Positions 50,089 through 59,062 of a DNA stretch of 64,000 bases are shown in pieces. Source of the DNA: CAZMVY01 sp964617875 (lineage in GTDB: Bacteria > Planctomycetota > Phycisphaerae > UBA1845 > PWPN01); contig CAZUAI010000009.1 in assembly GCA_964617875.1 (NCBI GenBank), positions 30,463 through 94,462 on the forward strand. The letters run 5' to 3'. A program made the position numbers and the translations under genes. How positions within the stretch are numbered: the first letter of the stretch is position 1; the number at the start of each line of letters is the position of its first letter. The notes beneath the pieces were generated by a model. The model ran no database searches. It was not told where the DNA came from and worked only from the letters and a program-made list of their open reading frames with translations.

Positions 50089-52506
50089 TTACGGGGTGCA
50101 TGCCGGGGGCCGGTTCGGACCGTTGAAACAGGCGGCGAAGGCGCTGTAGTCGGTGAGGTCTACGTCGGCATCACCGTCGAGGTCGGCGTCGATGCAACCT
50201 CCCTGCATCGCCGCCGCAGGCGCCGGCCCTGCTTGTCCCCCATCGAGCGAAGGGACGGGGAGCAGGATCGGCCGGTTCGGACCGGAGAAACAGGCCTGCA
50301 GCACGGCGAAGTCGGCAAGGTCCACGTCGCCGTCAAGGTCGAAGTCGCCCGGGGAGGCGACCTGGAACCGGTAGACGGCGTTGCCGCCGGGCAGGCCGTC
50401 GCCTGACGGGAGCGTGCCCCGCGGGTCCATCTCGCCGTCGAACATCTTTCCGGCCGCGCTCGAGGTGACCGAGTCGCGCACGGTGACCGTGTAGATATCG
50501 CCGGGCGGGATGTCGTCGGGGACGTTCAGCGTGATGGTGTACGCGGACGCGTCGTACTCGACGGAGATCGGCTGCGGACCCGATCGGGCGCCGACAATCG
50601 AGAAGTCGGCCGGCGAGAAGGAGATGCCCTCGCTGAACCCGAGCCTGACGGCGGTTGCGCCCGGCTCGCGCGGGAGAACGGCGCCCGGGGCGGGCGCGGC
50701 GGTGATGAGCTTGGGCGGCCCGTTCACGTAGGCGACGGTCATCGGCGCGGGATGGAGGATCCACGAGTCCTTGTCGAACTGGACGTTCGTGGCGGTGCCG
50801 TCGGTGGGGACGACGTACCACTGGGCCGCGGCGTTGTGCCAGATCACCGTGGTCGTGGTGCCCGACGCGGTGGTGATGGTGATGTCGATCGGCATCGAGA
50901 AGATCGGATAGGCGGTCTGGTACTGCTCGATGTCGAGGCGGACGTAGTTTCGGCCGTTGATCTGCTGCTGCTGCCAGCCCCAACGGTAGGACGGCGCCCC
51001 GGGGCCGTAGACCCACTCGTCGAAGAACCAGGTGAGGTCGCGGCCGGAGACGGACTCGGCGATCGCCTTGAAGTCGGCCGTGACCGCGCTGCCGCCCTGA
51101 TAGGCGGCGCGGTAGGCGGCAAGCGTGTTGAACATCGCCGTATCGCCGATGACGCGGCGGAGCATGTGCAGGACCCAGGCGCCCTTGCAGTAGACGGTGT
51201 TGCTGTTGAACAGGGTCGTGAGCGAGTTGGCGTTGTAGACGTAGACGGTTCCGCTGAAGTCGCCGGGCATGCGGTTGCTTCGCATCCAGCTGAGGTAGGC
51301 GGCAAGCGTGCCGCCGGGCTTCTTCTCCTGGTAGACGGCCTCGGCCCAGGTCGCGAAGCCCTCGTTGAGCCAGATATCGTGCCACGTGCCGCAGGTGACC
51401 CAGTCGCCCCACCACTGGTGGGCGAGTTCGTGGGCGTTGATCCAACTGTAGAAGACGCCCTGGCTGGTGATCGTCTGGTGCTCCATGCCGCCGCCCCAGG
51501 GGAACTGGGCCAGGCCGTACTTCTCGTTCAGGAAGGGGTATTCGCCAAACACGTCCGGCCGGCTGAACGTGGCGATCTGCGTGATCAGATCGGTTGTGCC
51601 GCTTCGGACGTTGGTTTCGCTCTCCGGGTAGGCGAAGAACTGCACGGGCATCGAGCCGCCGGCGTGGTCGTAGTACTGCGTCCAGGTCACGTAGTTCGTC
51701 GCAGCGAGGGAGACGAGGTAGGTGGCGATCGGGTAGGACTCGTGCCACCGGTAGCGAAGCCGGCCGTCCGGCAGCGTATCGGTGCCCTGCAGCAGACCGT
51801 TCGACGCGACCACCATCCCGCTCGGCACGGTGAACCACAGGTCGGCCGTAAACTTGTCGCCGAGGGAATCCTTGCACGGCCACCACGTATGGGCGTACCA
51901 GGGCTCACTGAGCGTGGATGCCACGATGGCCGCCGGGGTGCCGTGAGAGCGCCAGTCGAACGAGCCGTACCCCTGGCTCTGCGGCGAGCCATGGTAGGCA
52001 ACGGCGACCTGGAAGCTCTCGCCGGCGTTGTACGGCCGGTCGAGGGCGATCTCAATCGTGTGGCCGGGCCGGGTGAACGCGACGGGCGAGCCGCCCATCG
52101 TGACGCCGTCAACGATCATGTTGTCGCGAAGGTCGAGCGTGAAGGTCGCCAGGCCGTCGGACAGGCTGGTCACCGTGAGGGTGTTGGTGCCGGCGACGGT
52201 CTTGGCCACGGTGTCGAGGGCGATGTCGAGGAAGCAGTGCGTGACGTCGGTGTCGGCGTCGAGTTCGACGAACGCCTGGCGCTCTTCGGCGAGGAGGCGG
52301 GCGACGGCGGCCTTGAAATGGCCGCAAACAAGGTCTTTGCCTTCCCCGTGACACGTATCTGCCGCCGCGTCGGCGGCCGGGGTCTCCGCGGGAGGGACGG
52401 GGCCGGACGTGTCGGCCACGACGGCGTTGACGTCCCAGGCGACGGGCACGACGCAGAAGATTACAGCCGGAAGGCAGATCGCGGACCGGTGAAAGCGGGA
52501 TTTCAT
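50089..52506 (-). CDS. Secreted M1-family metallopeptidase with dockerin-like C-terminus
   Basis: An 805-residue protein. ATG 52506 has GGAGGA close upstream and a signal peptide follows (FHRSAICLPAVIFCVVPVAWDVNA). The M1 zinc site is complete: HELAH (H359, E360, H363) with E382 in NEGFATW, 19 residues later. The substrate-binding loop reads GGGMEHQ (GAMEN equivalent). The C-terminal about 100 residues have two calcium-loop repeats, DLDGDVDLADF and DLDGDADVDLTDY, each followed by xACFxGPNRP. This is the dockerin-like tail frequent in Phycisphaerae proteins, which probably attaches or stabilises the enzyme outside the cell. Divergent from the pseudopilin gene at 52700. Confidence 0.9.
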   Translation of the reverse strand: MKSRFHRSAICLPAVIFCVVPVAWDVNAVVADTSGPVPPAETPAADAAADTCHGEGKDLVCGHFKAAVARLLAEERQAFVELDADTDVTHCFLDIALDTVAKTVAGTNTLTVTSLSDGLATFTLDLRDNMIVDGVTMGGSPVAFTRPGHTIEIALDRPYNAGESFQVAVAYHGSPQSQGYGSFDWRSHGTPAAIVASTLSEPWYAHTWWPCKDSLGDKFTADLWFTVPSGMVVASNGLLQGTDTLPDGRLRYRWHESYPIATYLVSLAATNYVTWTQYYDHAGGSMPVQFFAYPESETNVRSGTTDLITQIATFSRPDVFGEYPFLNEKYGLAQFPWGGGMEHQTITSQGVFYSWINAHELAHQWWGDWVTCGTWHDIWLNEGFATWAEAVYQEKKPGGTLAAYLSWMRSNRMPGDFSGTVYVYNANSLTTLFNSNTVYCKGAWVLHMLRRVIGDTAMFNTLAAYRAAYQGGSAVTADFKAIAESVSGRDLTWFFDEWVYGPGAPSYRWGWQQQQINGRNYVRLDIEQYQTAYPIFSMPIDITITTASGTTTTVIWHNAAAQWYVVPTDGTATNVQFDKDSWILHPAPMTVAYVNGPPKLITAAPAPGAVLPREPGATAVRLGFSEGISFSPADFSIVGARSGPQPISVEYDASAYTITLNVPDDIPPGDIYTVTVRDSVTSSAAGKMFDGEMDPRGTLPSGDGLPGGNAVYRFQVASPGDFDLDGDVDLADFAVLQACFSGPNRPILLPVPSLDGGQAGPAPAAAMQGGCIDADLDGDADVDLTDYSAFAACFNGPNRPPACTP

Positions 52507-52699
52507 GCGGTTCCTCCTCCAGACCCGAGACACATTGTACCCGATCGCATCGTCCTGCCCAAGCACGTTCTGGCCAATACGCAAAGCGATCTTGACACGC
52601 GGACCGGGTCCCGTAAAATAAAGTTGTCGATCGCGAGTCGGCCCGCAGCCTGTGCATTTCGGATGCGGGCGGCCTCTTTTTCCTCGAGGCGCGTGTGTC

Positions 52700-53743
52700 A
52701 TGGACCGGTATCAGGCTTGCGCGCGTGTCGCGCCCGATTTGCGGCCGCCTGCCGGAGGCCGCGCACGGGCATTTACGCTGATCGAGTTGCTGGTTGTTGT
52801 GGCGCTGATCGCGTTGCTGATCGCGCTGATGCTGCCCAGCTTGAGCCGCGCCCGGGACCAGACGCGGGCGGTGCTGTGCGCCGGCCAGTTACGGGAGGGG
52901 ACGCGGTGCGCGAAGATGTATATCTTCGAGCTTCAGAAGGACCATCTGCCGACGAACGGCGGGTGGGCGGCCGGGGCGCTCGACCAGGCGAAGGGGCAGA
53001 CGGAGCTGTTCACGTGCCCGTCCGATCCGAACCCGAAGCCGTGCCCGGCGTTTCTCGTGGCGATGTACTACGGGGATCAGCACTTCACGGGGCGTCCGTA
53101 CGTGGTCGCCTCGCCGGATTGCCCGTTCAGCAAGTTCTCGCCGGACTCGCGGCCCAACACATGGAAGGTCGACATGGAGGACCGAATCGCCGACGACTGG
53201 TTCGGCTTCGATGCGGACGTCGATCTGACGTTCAAGTACGAGACTCCGGCCAAGAGCAAGGTGACGAAGGTCCTGTTCTTCAGCCACTCGGCCGGGGACG
53301 ACTTCCGGCTGCTCTCGTACAACGGGAAGGTAATCTTCTCCGACCTCAAGGCGAAGGTGAACCAGTCCTTCAAGGCACCGCTGCTCTGGGGCAGCTACGG
53401 GCTGAATATTGCCGCCGGGTATCGCAACACGGCCGGGAACCCGATCCTGCTGACCGAGTACGGGAAGTGGGGCATCATCCCGGAGAGGCTGACGAACGCG
53501 TACGCCGGCGGCGTGTATCCCCCGGACGTGCTCCCGGAGACGCTGCGCCTGCGGCACGGAGGCAAGGCACCCGGCGATTGGGGCCTTGGCGACCCGAAAG
53601 ATCCGACGTATGTCCCGAAGGCGGCGGCGAACTGCGGCTTTTCCGACGGGCACGTCGAACGGATTCAGGGACCACGGCTTGTGGATTCCACGTCGCCGAT
53701 CTGGCTCGGGAATCGCCGGCCGGGGTTCAAACCGACGTTCTGA
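52700..53743 (+). CDS. Type IV pilin-like (pseudopilin) protein
   Basis: A 347-residue protein. The N-terminus ends in GGRARA before FTLIELLVVVALIALLIALMLPSLSRARD, so the residue before the cleavage site is Ala rather than the usual Gly. The rest is globular, with CAGQLREGTRC, a CPSDPNPKPCP segment and the late GFSDGHVERI motif of planctomycete pseudopilins. ATG 52700 has GAGG ten bases before it. The gene faces away from the M1 peptidase, and the two could share a 193-bp regulatory region. Confidence 0.85.
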   Translation: MDRYQACARVAPDLRPPAGGRARAFTLIELLVVVALIALLIALMLPSLSRARDQTRAVLCAGQLREGTRCAKMYIFELQKDHLPTNGGWAAGALDQAKGQTELFTCPSDPNPKPCPAFLVAMYYGDQHFTGRPYVVASPDCPFSKFSPDSRPNTWKVDMEDRIADDWFGFDADVDLTFKYETPAKSKVTKVLFFSHSAGDDFRLLSYNGKVIFSDLKAKVNQSFKAPLLWGSYGLNIAAGYRNTAGNPILLTEYGKWGIIPERLTNAYAGGVYPPDVLPETLRLRHGGKAPGDWGLGDPKDPTYVPKAAANCGFSDGHVERIQGPRLVDSTSPIWLGNRRPGFKPTF

Positions 53744-53796
53744 TGTGGACCGCGGCGCGCGTTCGTGGACGTGCCGCCGGTGCGAGCGCCGCCGGT

Positions 53797-53847
53797 GAAC
53801 GCCCCCCGAGGCCGTGAGTACGCAGCCCCGGAAGGCCGCCCCACCTA
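53797..53847. repeat. Short dispersed repeat (copy 2)
   Basis: This is the intergenic copy of the element also found at 18101-18150. It lies between the convergent pseudopilin and NamZ-like genes and overlaps the last codons of the latter. Confidence 0.45.
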
Positions 53848-55086
53848 CCGATAGAGAAGGTACTTGACGCGTTGGGAGCGGAAGGCATCGACGCCTTCTC
53901 GCCAGATCGCAAGAATATCGTCAATGCCCCTGCCCTGGAGAAAAGCATTGCGGATGCGGTCGGTGCCGCATGCCTTGTCGAACATGCCGTCGCGCCTGGT
54001 GCCGAAGAGCTTCTGGTCCGGATAGCGTTTGCGTACGATGTCCATGACGTGGAACTGGACGGCCGTCAGCTCGACGGCCTTCCGGTCGGTGATGTAGATC
54101 TGCACGCCGCGGCACGTCTTGTCCTTGTGTTCGTAGAAGTACGGCGTGAACGTAAGCGGGCGGAACCGGACGCCGGCGAGCTTTCGCGAGGCGAGTTCGC
54201 TCATCAGGACGCTGCTGCTGAGCCACGGCGCCCCGAGGAGGTGGAACGGCATTGTATAGCCGACGCCCTCGCAGATGACCTGCAGTTCGCCGAGGATTCC
54301 CGTCGCGGGGTACATGAACGCGGTCTCGGCGGTCGGGACCTGCGGCGAGGTCATGACCCAGGGCAGCCCCGTGTCATCGAACCACATGGTTCGCTTCCAG
54401 CCCTGCATGGGGATGACGTGCAGGCGGCACTTCTTCCCGCCCTCGAGCCAGCCCTCGCCGTTGATCATCCGGGCAAGTTCGCCGCACGTCATGCCGTAGA
54501 TGTACGGGATCGGGTACTTGCCGATGCCCGACCGGAACTTCGGATCGAGGGGGCGGCCTTCGAGCTTCTCGCCGCCGAGCGGGTTGGGGCGGTCGAGCAC
54601 GACGAAGTCGAGGCCGTGTTCGGCGGCGGCCTCCATCGCGGCGCCCATGGTGTTGATGTAGGTATACGACCGGCAGCCGATGTCCTGGATGTCGTACACG
54701 AGGGCGTCGAGGCCCTTGAGCATCTCGGGCGTGGGCTTGTGCGTCTTGCCGTAGAGGGAGTAGACGGGGAGCCCCGTCCGCTCGTCGGTGGTGTTGGCGA
54801 TCTCCTTGCCGGCGAAGATGTCGCCGCGGACGCCGTGCTCGGGTCCGAAGAGGGCGACGAGCCTGACCTGCGACGACTCGAAGAGCACGTCGATCGTGGA
54901 GAGCAGCGTGGACGTCACACCCGTCGGGTTGGTGATCAGCCCGACGCGTTTCCCGGCGAGCGGGGCGAAGCCGCGCTGCGTCCAGACCTCGATGCCCGGC
55001 AGGACGCGCGGCGAGGAGACCGTCAGCGTCTGAGCAAATGCATACGTTGCGCCGGCCAGAAGAGCCGCCACCATGAGTCGAATCAC
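53845..55086 (-). CDS. DUF1343 protein, NamZ-like exo-beta-N-acetylmuramidase
   Basis: A 413-residue protein of the DUF1343 family, whose characterised member NamZ removes N-acetylmuramic acid from the ends of peptidoglycan fragments. Features are GKRVGLITNPTGV, LVALFGPEHGVRGD, LVYDIQDIGCRSYTYI, VVLDRPNPLGG and the late FLQGRGIDDILAIWREG. A GTG start at 55086 is chosen because GGAGG lies four bases before it and a signal peptide follows (VAALLAGATYAFAQ). Exported, it could act in peptidoglycan recycling or predation on other bacteria. Probably co-transcribed with the lyase gene at 55216. Confidence 0.9.
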   Translation of the reverse strand: MIRLMVAALLAGATYAFAQTLTVSSPRVLPGIEVWTQRGFAPLAGKRVGLITNPTGVTSTLLSTIDVLFESSQVRLVALFGPEHGVRGDIFAGKEIANTTDERTGLPVYSLYGKTHKPTPEMLKGLDALVYDIQDIGCRSYTYINTMGAAMEAAAEHGLDFVVLDRPNPLGGEKLEGRPLDPKFRSGIGKYPIPYIYGMTCGELARMINGEGWLEGGKKCRLHVIPMQGWKRTMWFDDTGLPWVMTSPQVPTAETAFMYPATGILGELQVICEGVGYTMPFHLLGAPWLSSSVLMSELASRKLAGVRFRPLTFTPYFYEHKDKTCRGVQIYITDRKAVELTAVQFHVMDIVRKRYPDQKLFGTRRDGMFDKACGTDRIRNAFLQGRGIDDILAIWREGVDAFRSQRVKYLLYR

Positions 55087-55215
55087 CGTGAACCTCCGTG
55101 GGCCTGTTGCCCGCCGATCGCCGACCGCCTTTCCCCCCCGCCGATTGATTCCCGCCCCCACGACTGCAGCGACGGGGTAGCCCGTTCGGTCGCCGCCTGC
55201 GCGCCCGGCGACATT

Positions 55216-57348
55216 CTACCGGAGCGCGGGGACGAGGTGTACCCTGCGGGCGCCGTCGAGGCTTACGGCAATCGCGATCCGTCCCTCACGATCCGCCAGA
55301 CGTTCGATCTTCACGCCCGGCGGAGAACCCTCCAGGGGTGGCGGCTGCACGGTCTGACTCGCCGGCCGGGTTTCCGATTCGCGTTCCCGCCCCCGCAGCC
55401 GCGGGGCTCCGGCCGCGTATACGGCCGCGAAGACCGTTTGCGCCGCCTTCCGGCGCACGATCAGCATCGGGATGCGGCCGGTGTCGGGCCTGTCCGTTGC
55501 GGGGTAGCCACACTCGATGATCCGCGTGCCCGGCTCGCCCATCATGGCCAGGTGCAGGGACACGCCGTCGGACTCCCATGCGGCGTGCCAGTGGCCGTCG
55601 GCCGTGGCGGCACGGAAGTCCCGCAGCCATGCCCAGGCGCCTTCGCTGCCGGGCGGATCGATCGGATCGGCGTCGGGGCCGGCCGTGCGTTTCGCGTTTT
55701 CGTCGAGCACGTGCGTGATCCAGTCGATCTGCCGCGGCACGTCGCAGGCGACCTGGAAGACGTCCAGGACGTAGCGATCCGTCATCGCGATCGTCCGCAT
55801 CTGTCGCACGCCTTCGTACAGGAGGCCGCGGCGGTCGGCCGCGGTGACGCGTTTCTCGGCGGGCAGGTCGCGGAACTCGACCAGCTCGAGCCGTTCGCCG
55901 GTGCCGCGCTGGTCGCGGCCGTCGATCATCACCGTGTTCTGGCTCAGGCCGCCGCGGTTCAGCTCGTTCTGGATCCGCGACGAGAAGGCGTGCGGGACGG
56001 TCGCCTTGCCCTCGACGTCGGGCAGAAGGAGCCTGCCCCGGCCGAAGAGCATGAGGCCGAGCTTGTCGGCGTTGCTGTGAACGCCGCTGCGATCGCAGGT
56101 GAGGAACGCGCAGCAGGCGTCGGCGCCCCAGTAGGCGGCGTCCTGGTGCGATCGAAGGAAGGCGTATCCGTGCTCCAGGTAGAGGCGCGAGGCGATCGCG
56201 GGCGGCGCGATTTTCTCCGGCAGGGCCGGCACGAAGAGGGCGTCCGCCGGACGTTCGCGGGATTGCGAAAGCAACCATGCGTGGCGCGGGTCGCGCCAGG
56301 CGGCCCAGGCGTGTTCGTAGATCGGGTTTGCCGCGAGGTCGGACCGGAGGCCGTACGCATCGCCGACGGGCGGGATCACGCGGTCCGGAAAGACCGCGCC
56401 GAGCATCGCGTCGAGCGGCTGCTTGAGCGTCCGGCCGTCGGCGAGGGTCATCGTGAAGAGATCCTCGCGGTGGCCGCTGCGTCGGGCGGTGTCGGCGAAG
56501 AGGATCATCGGCACGATCGCCGCGAAGTGGTAGACGAGGCTGCCCTCGCACCAGAGGCCGTCGTCGGTCAGGCCGACCTCGAGGAGTTCGATCAGGCTCC
56601 GGCGTCCGTGCAGGGCATAGTCCACCAGCGGCGTCTCGCCGTAGAAGAGCCCCAACATGCCGAGCATCATCTTGTGCCAGGCGAGGTGGTTGTTGATCCC
56701 GCCGCCGATGTTATTGTCGATCCAGTAGACGTCGTTCTTCAGGACGGCCCGGCCGAGCCGCGTGAAGAAGTCGTCGATTTGCCGCCGCTCGTCGGCGGTC
56801 AGCCGCCCGCGCAGCGCATCATAGGCCCGCAGCACGTGGACGCCCCAGACGCTGTAGTTCATGCCGACGTCGAAGTGCTCGGGCTCGAACGAGAACGTCG
56901 CGAGGTGGAGCAGGACTTCCTTCGCGGCGGCCCAGGCCGGCGCGTCGTCGTTCAGCACGGCATCGCGCACGAGCGCATCCAGCGACACGGCGACGCGGAG
57001 CGGCTCGAGGCACGTGTGCAGGTAGACCTCGGGATACGTTTCGGCCCAGGCCTTCGTCTTCGCCGTTTGCCACCAGTCGGTCGGGAAGGGCTTTCGTTCG
57101 AGCGCAAGCGCTTCGGCGGCCCTGGCCTTGAGACGATCGAGGACGGGCCTGAGCGCGGGCGATCCGGCGTTTTCGCGCGCGGCGGCGATCTCGCCGGGCG
57201 TCCAGAAGAGGAACGGCGACGGCCGGGCGACGCGGGACGAATCGAACGCCGGCACGACCGGTGTCGTCTGCGCCGGTTCCGCCGCCGCAGAACGCACGCC
57301 CACAAGAACGCAAACCGTCACCAACCGCCGGACGATCGAACACCGCAT
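55216..57348 (-). CDS. Heparinase II/III-like polysaccharide lyase
   Basis: A 710-residue exported protein. A signal peptide (RRLVTVCVLVGVRSAAAEP) leads into a helical alginate-lyase-like N-terminal domain (about residues 45-350, with NYSVWGVHVLRAYD and GGGINNHLAWHK, whose Asn/His are typical catalytic-groove residues). A heparinase II/III beta domain follows (about 380-700, HSNADKLGLMLFGRGRLLLPD). Such enzymes cleave uronic-acid polysaccharides by beta-elimination. The exact substrate (heparin, alginate or another) is unknown. The gene precedes the NamZ-like gene by 129 bases on the same strand. Confidence 0.84.
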   Translation of the reverse strand: MRCSIVRRLVTVCVLVGVRSAAAEPAQTTPVVPAFDSSRVARPSPFLFWTPGEIAAARENAGSPALRPVLDRLKARAAEALALERKPFPTDWWQTAKTKAWAETYPEVYLHTCLEPLRVAVSLDALVRDAVLNDDAPAWAAAKEVLLHLATFSFEPEHFDVGMNYSVWGVHVLRAYDALRGRLTADERRQIDDFFTRLGRAVLKNDVYWIDNNIGGGINNHLAWHKMMLGMLGLFYGETPLVDYALHGRRSLIELLEVGLTDDGLWCEGSLVYHFAAIVPMILFADTARRSGHREDLFTMTLADGRTLKQPLDAMLGAVFPDRVIPPVGDAYGLRSDLAANPIYEHAWAAWRDPRHAWLLSQSRERPADALFVPALPEKIAPPAIASRLYLEHGYAFLRSHQDAAYWGADACCAFLTCDRSGVHSNADKLGLMLFGRGRLLLPDVEGKATVPHAFSSRIQNELNRGGLSQNTVMIDGRDQRGTGERLELVEFRDLPAEKRVTAADRRGLLYEGVRQMRTIAMTDRYVLDVFQVACDVPRQIDWITHVLDENAKRTAGPDADPIDPPGSEGAWAWLRDFRAATADGHWHAAWESDGVSLHLAMMGEPGTRIIECGYPATDRPDTGRIPMLIVRRKAAQTVFAAVYAAGAPRLRGRERESETRPASQTVQPPPLEGSPPGVKIERLADREGRIAIAVSLDGARRVHLVPALR

Positions 57349-57600
57349 GCGCTTTGCTCCGTTGGTCCGTTGTTTCGCCGGTCCGCCATTCCGGCGATCC
57401 GCAGCACTCCGTCCCGTCCTTCGCCCTCCGCCGCCCTCCCAGGCGAACCGGCCCGCAGGATACGAGAGATCCCCGCGCCTGTCACGGCGAGCGCGGGGTT
57501 GCCCGCTTGCCTCCGTCCGGCCGGCCGAAGGCGCGCGACTTCTCCCGTGTCCGGCCTGCGACTGCCGGGCTTTCCCCGCGCCGCGGCAGGCAACAGGGGA

Positions 57601-57630
57601 TTGGCCCGGCCGGCCCGGACAGGCTATCGT
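57601..57630 (+). promoter_or_regulatory. Putative queC promoter
   Basis: TTGGCC (57601-57606) and TATCGT (57625-57630) have an 18-base spacer and match four of six consensus bases each. The -10-like element ends nine bases before the ATG, leaving almost no leader. Confidence 0.36.
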
Positions 57631-57639
57631 AGTGGCGCG

Positions 57640-58314
57640 ATGAAGCTGATCCTGGTCTACAGCGGCGGACTGGACTCGACGGTGCTCCTGTACCACCTCC
57701 GGGCGGAGGGGCACGAGGCGCGCTGCCTCAGCATCGACTACGGCCAGCGGCACCGGCGGGAGCTGGATGCGGCCGCGGGCATCTGCCGCGAGCTGGGCGT
57801 CGAGCACCGCATCGCCGACCTGGCGGCGCTGAAGCCGCTGCTGGCCGGCAGCTCGTTGACGTCCGACATCGCCGTGCCCGAGGGGCATTACACCGACGAC
57901 ACGATGAGACTGACCGTCGTGCCCAACCGCAACATGATCATGCTGGCCGTCGCCATCGGCTGGGCGGTCAGCCTCAAGTACGACGGTGTCGCCTACGCGG
58001 CCCACGCGGGCGACCACACGATCTATCCCGATTGCCGGCCGGAGTTCGCCGAGGCGATGGACCGCGTCGCCGGGCTGTGCGACTGGCAACCGATCCGTGT
58101 CGTCCGGCCGTTTGTCGAGAAGACGAAATCCGATCTCGTGAGGATCGGCACGGCTCTGGGCGTGCCGTTCGAGAAGACGTGGTCGTGCTACCGGGGCGGC
58201 GTGTATCATTGCGGACGGTGCGGCACGTGCGTCGAACGGCGGGAGGCGTTTGTCGCAGCGGGCGTCGCCGATCCGACGCGGTATGAGGGCTCGGCGCTGA
58301 GTGCTGCGCGCTGA
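57640..58314 (+). CDS. queC: 7-cyano-7-deazaguanine (preQ0) synthase
   Basis: A 224-residue enzyme that makes preQ0 from carboxy-deazaguanine, ammonia and ATP on the way to queuosine. The N-terminus is the ATP pyrophosphatase loop VYSGGLDSTV. LSIDYGQRHRREL, VPNRNMIMLAVA and the C-terminal zinc site SCYRGGVYHCGRCGTCVER are all present. The ATG at 57640 has no ribosome-binding site. It heads the que cluster; queE, needed for the preceding step, is not in the window. Confidence 0.96.
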   Translation: MKLILVYSGGLDSTVLLYHLRAEGHEARCLSIDYGQRHRRELDAAAGICRELGVEHRIADLAALKPLLAGSSLTSDIAVPEGHYTDDTMRLTVVPNRNMIMLAVAIGWAVSLKYDGVAYAAHAGDHTIYPDCRPEFAEAMDRVAGLCDWQPIRVVRPFVEKTKSDLVRIGTALGVPFEKTWSCYRGGVYHCGRCGTCVERREAFVAAGVADPTRYEGSALSAAR

Positions 58315-58400
58315 GTCGGAGCGACAGAACGACGGCGGGGAAGGGAGTGCTGCGTGCGGAGGCCGTCACCCCCGCGAACGCGTGAGTCCGAAGCCACGCG

Positions 58401-58649
58401 ACCGGGAGACTGGATCCCCGCTTTCGCGGGGATGACGGGTTGACGGGACAGTCGGTCACCCTCACCCCGTCCCTCTCCCTGAGACCGGGAGACTGGATCC
58501 CCGCTTTCGCGGGGATGACGGGTTGGCGGGACAGTCGGTCACCCTCACCCCGTCCCTCTCCCTGGAACCGGGAGACTGGATCCCCGCTTTCGCGGGGATG
58601 ACGGATTGACGGGACAATCGGTCACCCTCACCCCGTCCCTCTCCCTGGA
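58401..58649. repeat. Three tandem copies of an 83-bp dispersed repeat
   Basis: Units begin at 58401, 58484 and 58567, exactly 83 bp apart, with only a few differences. Each holds a perfect 8-bp hairpin (atccccgc-tttc-gcggggat) and ends in a C/T-rich segment. Translated on the minus strand they give the familiar VIPAKAGIQ sequence of a dispersed repeat known from many bacteria. A further degenerate piece precedes the array at about 58364-58400. The array fills most of the 355-bp gap between queC and queF. Confidence 0.9.
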
Positions 58650-58659
58650 AGGGAGAGGG
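58637..58659. promoter_or_regulatory. Hairpin abutting the queF ribosome-binding site
   Basis: A perfect 10-bp stem with a 3-base loop is formed by the C/T-rich end of the third repeat and the following agggagaggg. The stem ends one base before the GGAGG (58660-58664) that serves the queF ATG at 58670, so folding could limit ribosome access or stabilise the message. Confidence 0.5.
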
Positions 58660-58669
58660 GGAGGTTGGC

Positions 58670-59062
58670 ATGAGCAAGCTGCGTTTTCTGGGCAAGAAGG
58701 CGGTCAAGCCTACCGATACGCTCGACCTGATCGCGTGGAAGGGCGAGCGGATCCTTGTGCGGCTTGACTGCGAGGAGTTCACGTCGGTGTGCCCCGTGAC
58801 GCGACAGCCCGACTTCGCCACACTGACGATCGAGTACGTGCCGGGCCGGCACATCGCCGAGACGAAGTCCGTGAAGCTGTACCTGTGGCGATACCGCAAC
58901 GAGGCCGCGTTCAACGAGTGCCTGGTGGACGCGATCGCGAGCGACCTGTTCCGGCAGATCCGCCCCCGCTGGCTGCGTCTGACCGGGCGATTCAACCCCC
59001 GCGGCGGCATCAGCGTCACGGCCGTCGCCGAGCGGGGCGACGAGGGATACCGACCGTCATGA
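58670..59062 (+). CDS. queF: preQ0 reductase (NADPH-dependent 7-cyano-7-deazaguanine reductase)
   Basis: A 130-residue short-form (YkvM-like) QueF that reduces preQ0 to preQ1. The catalytic Cys is in FTSVCPVTRQPDF. The family signature ETKSVKLYLWRYRNE with FNE follows, as does a C-terminal VTAVAERG strand. It is a T-fold enzyme acting in the cytoplasm. The gene lies after the tandem repeats and a hairpin that touches its ribosome-binding site. Its stop overlaps the queD start by four bases. Confidence 0.95.
   Translation: MSKLRFLGKKAVKPTDTLDLIAWKGERILVRLDCEEFTSVCPVTRQPDFATLTIEYVPGRHIAETKSVKLYLWRYRNEAAFNECLVDAIASDLFRQIRPRWLRLTGRFNPRGGISVTAVAERGDEGYRPS

Noticed and set aside
53872..57639. Long plus-strand open frame running into queC
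   Set aside because: It crosses the NamZ-like and heparinase-like genes in antisense. Only its last 225 codons (queC) resemble a protein, with their own start at 57640.
57349..57639. preQ1 riboswitch before queC
   Set aside because: I found no preQ1-I or preQ1-II pattern (C-rich loop with an A-rich tail), and the likely promoter leaves almost no leader.
58401..58649. CRISPR array
   Set aside because: The three 83-bp units are directly adjacent with no spacers, and no cas genes are present.
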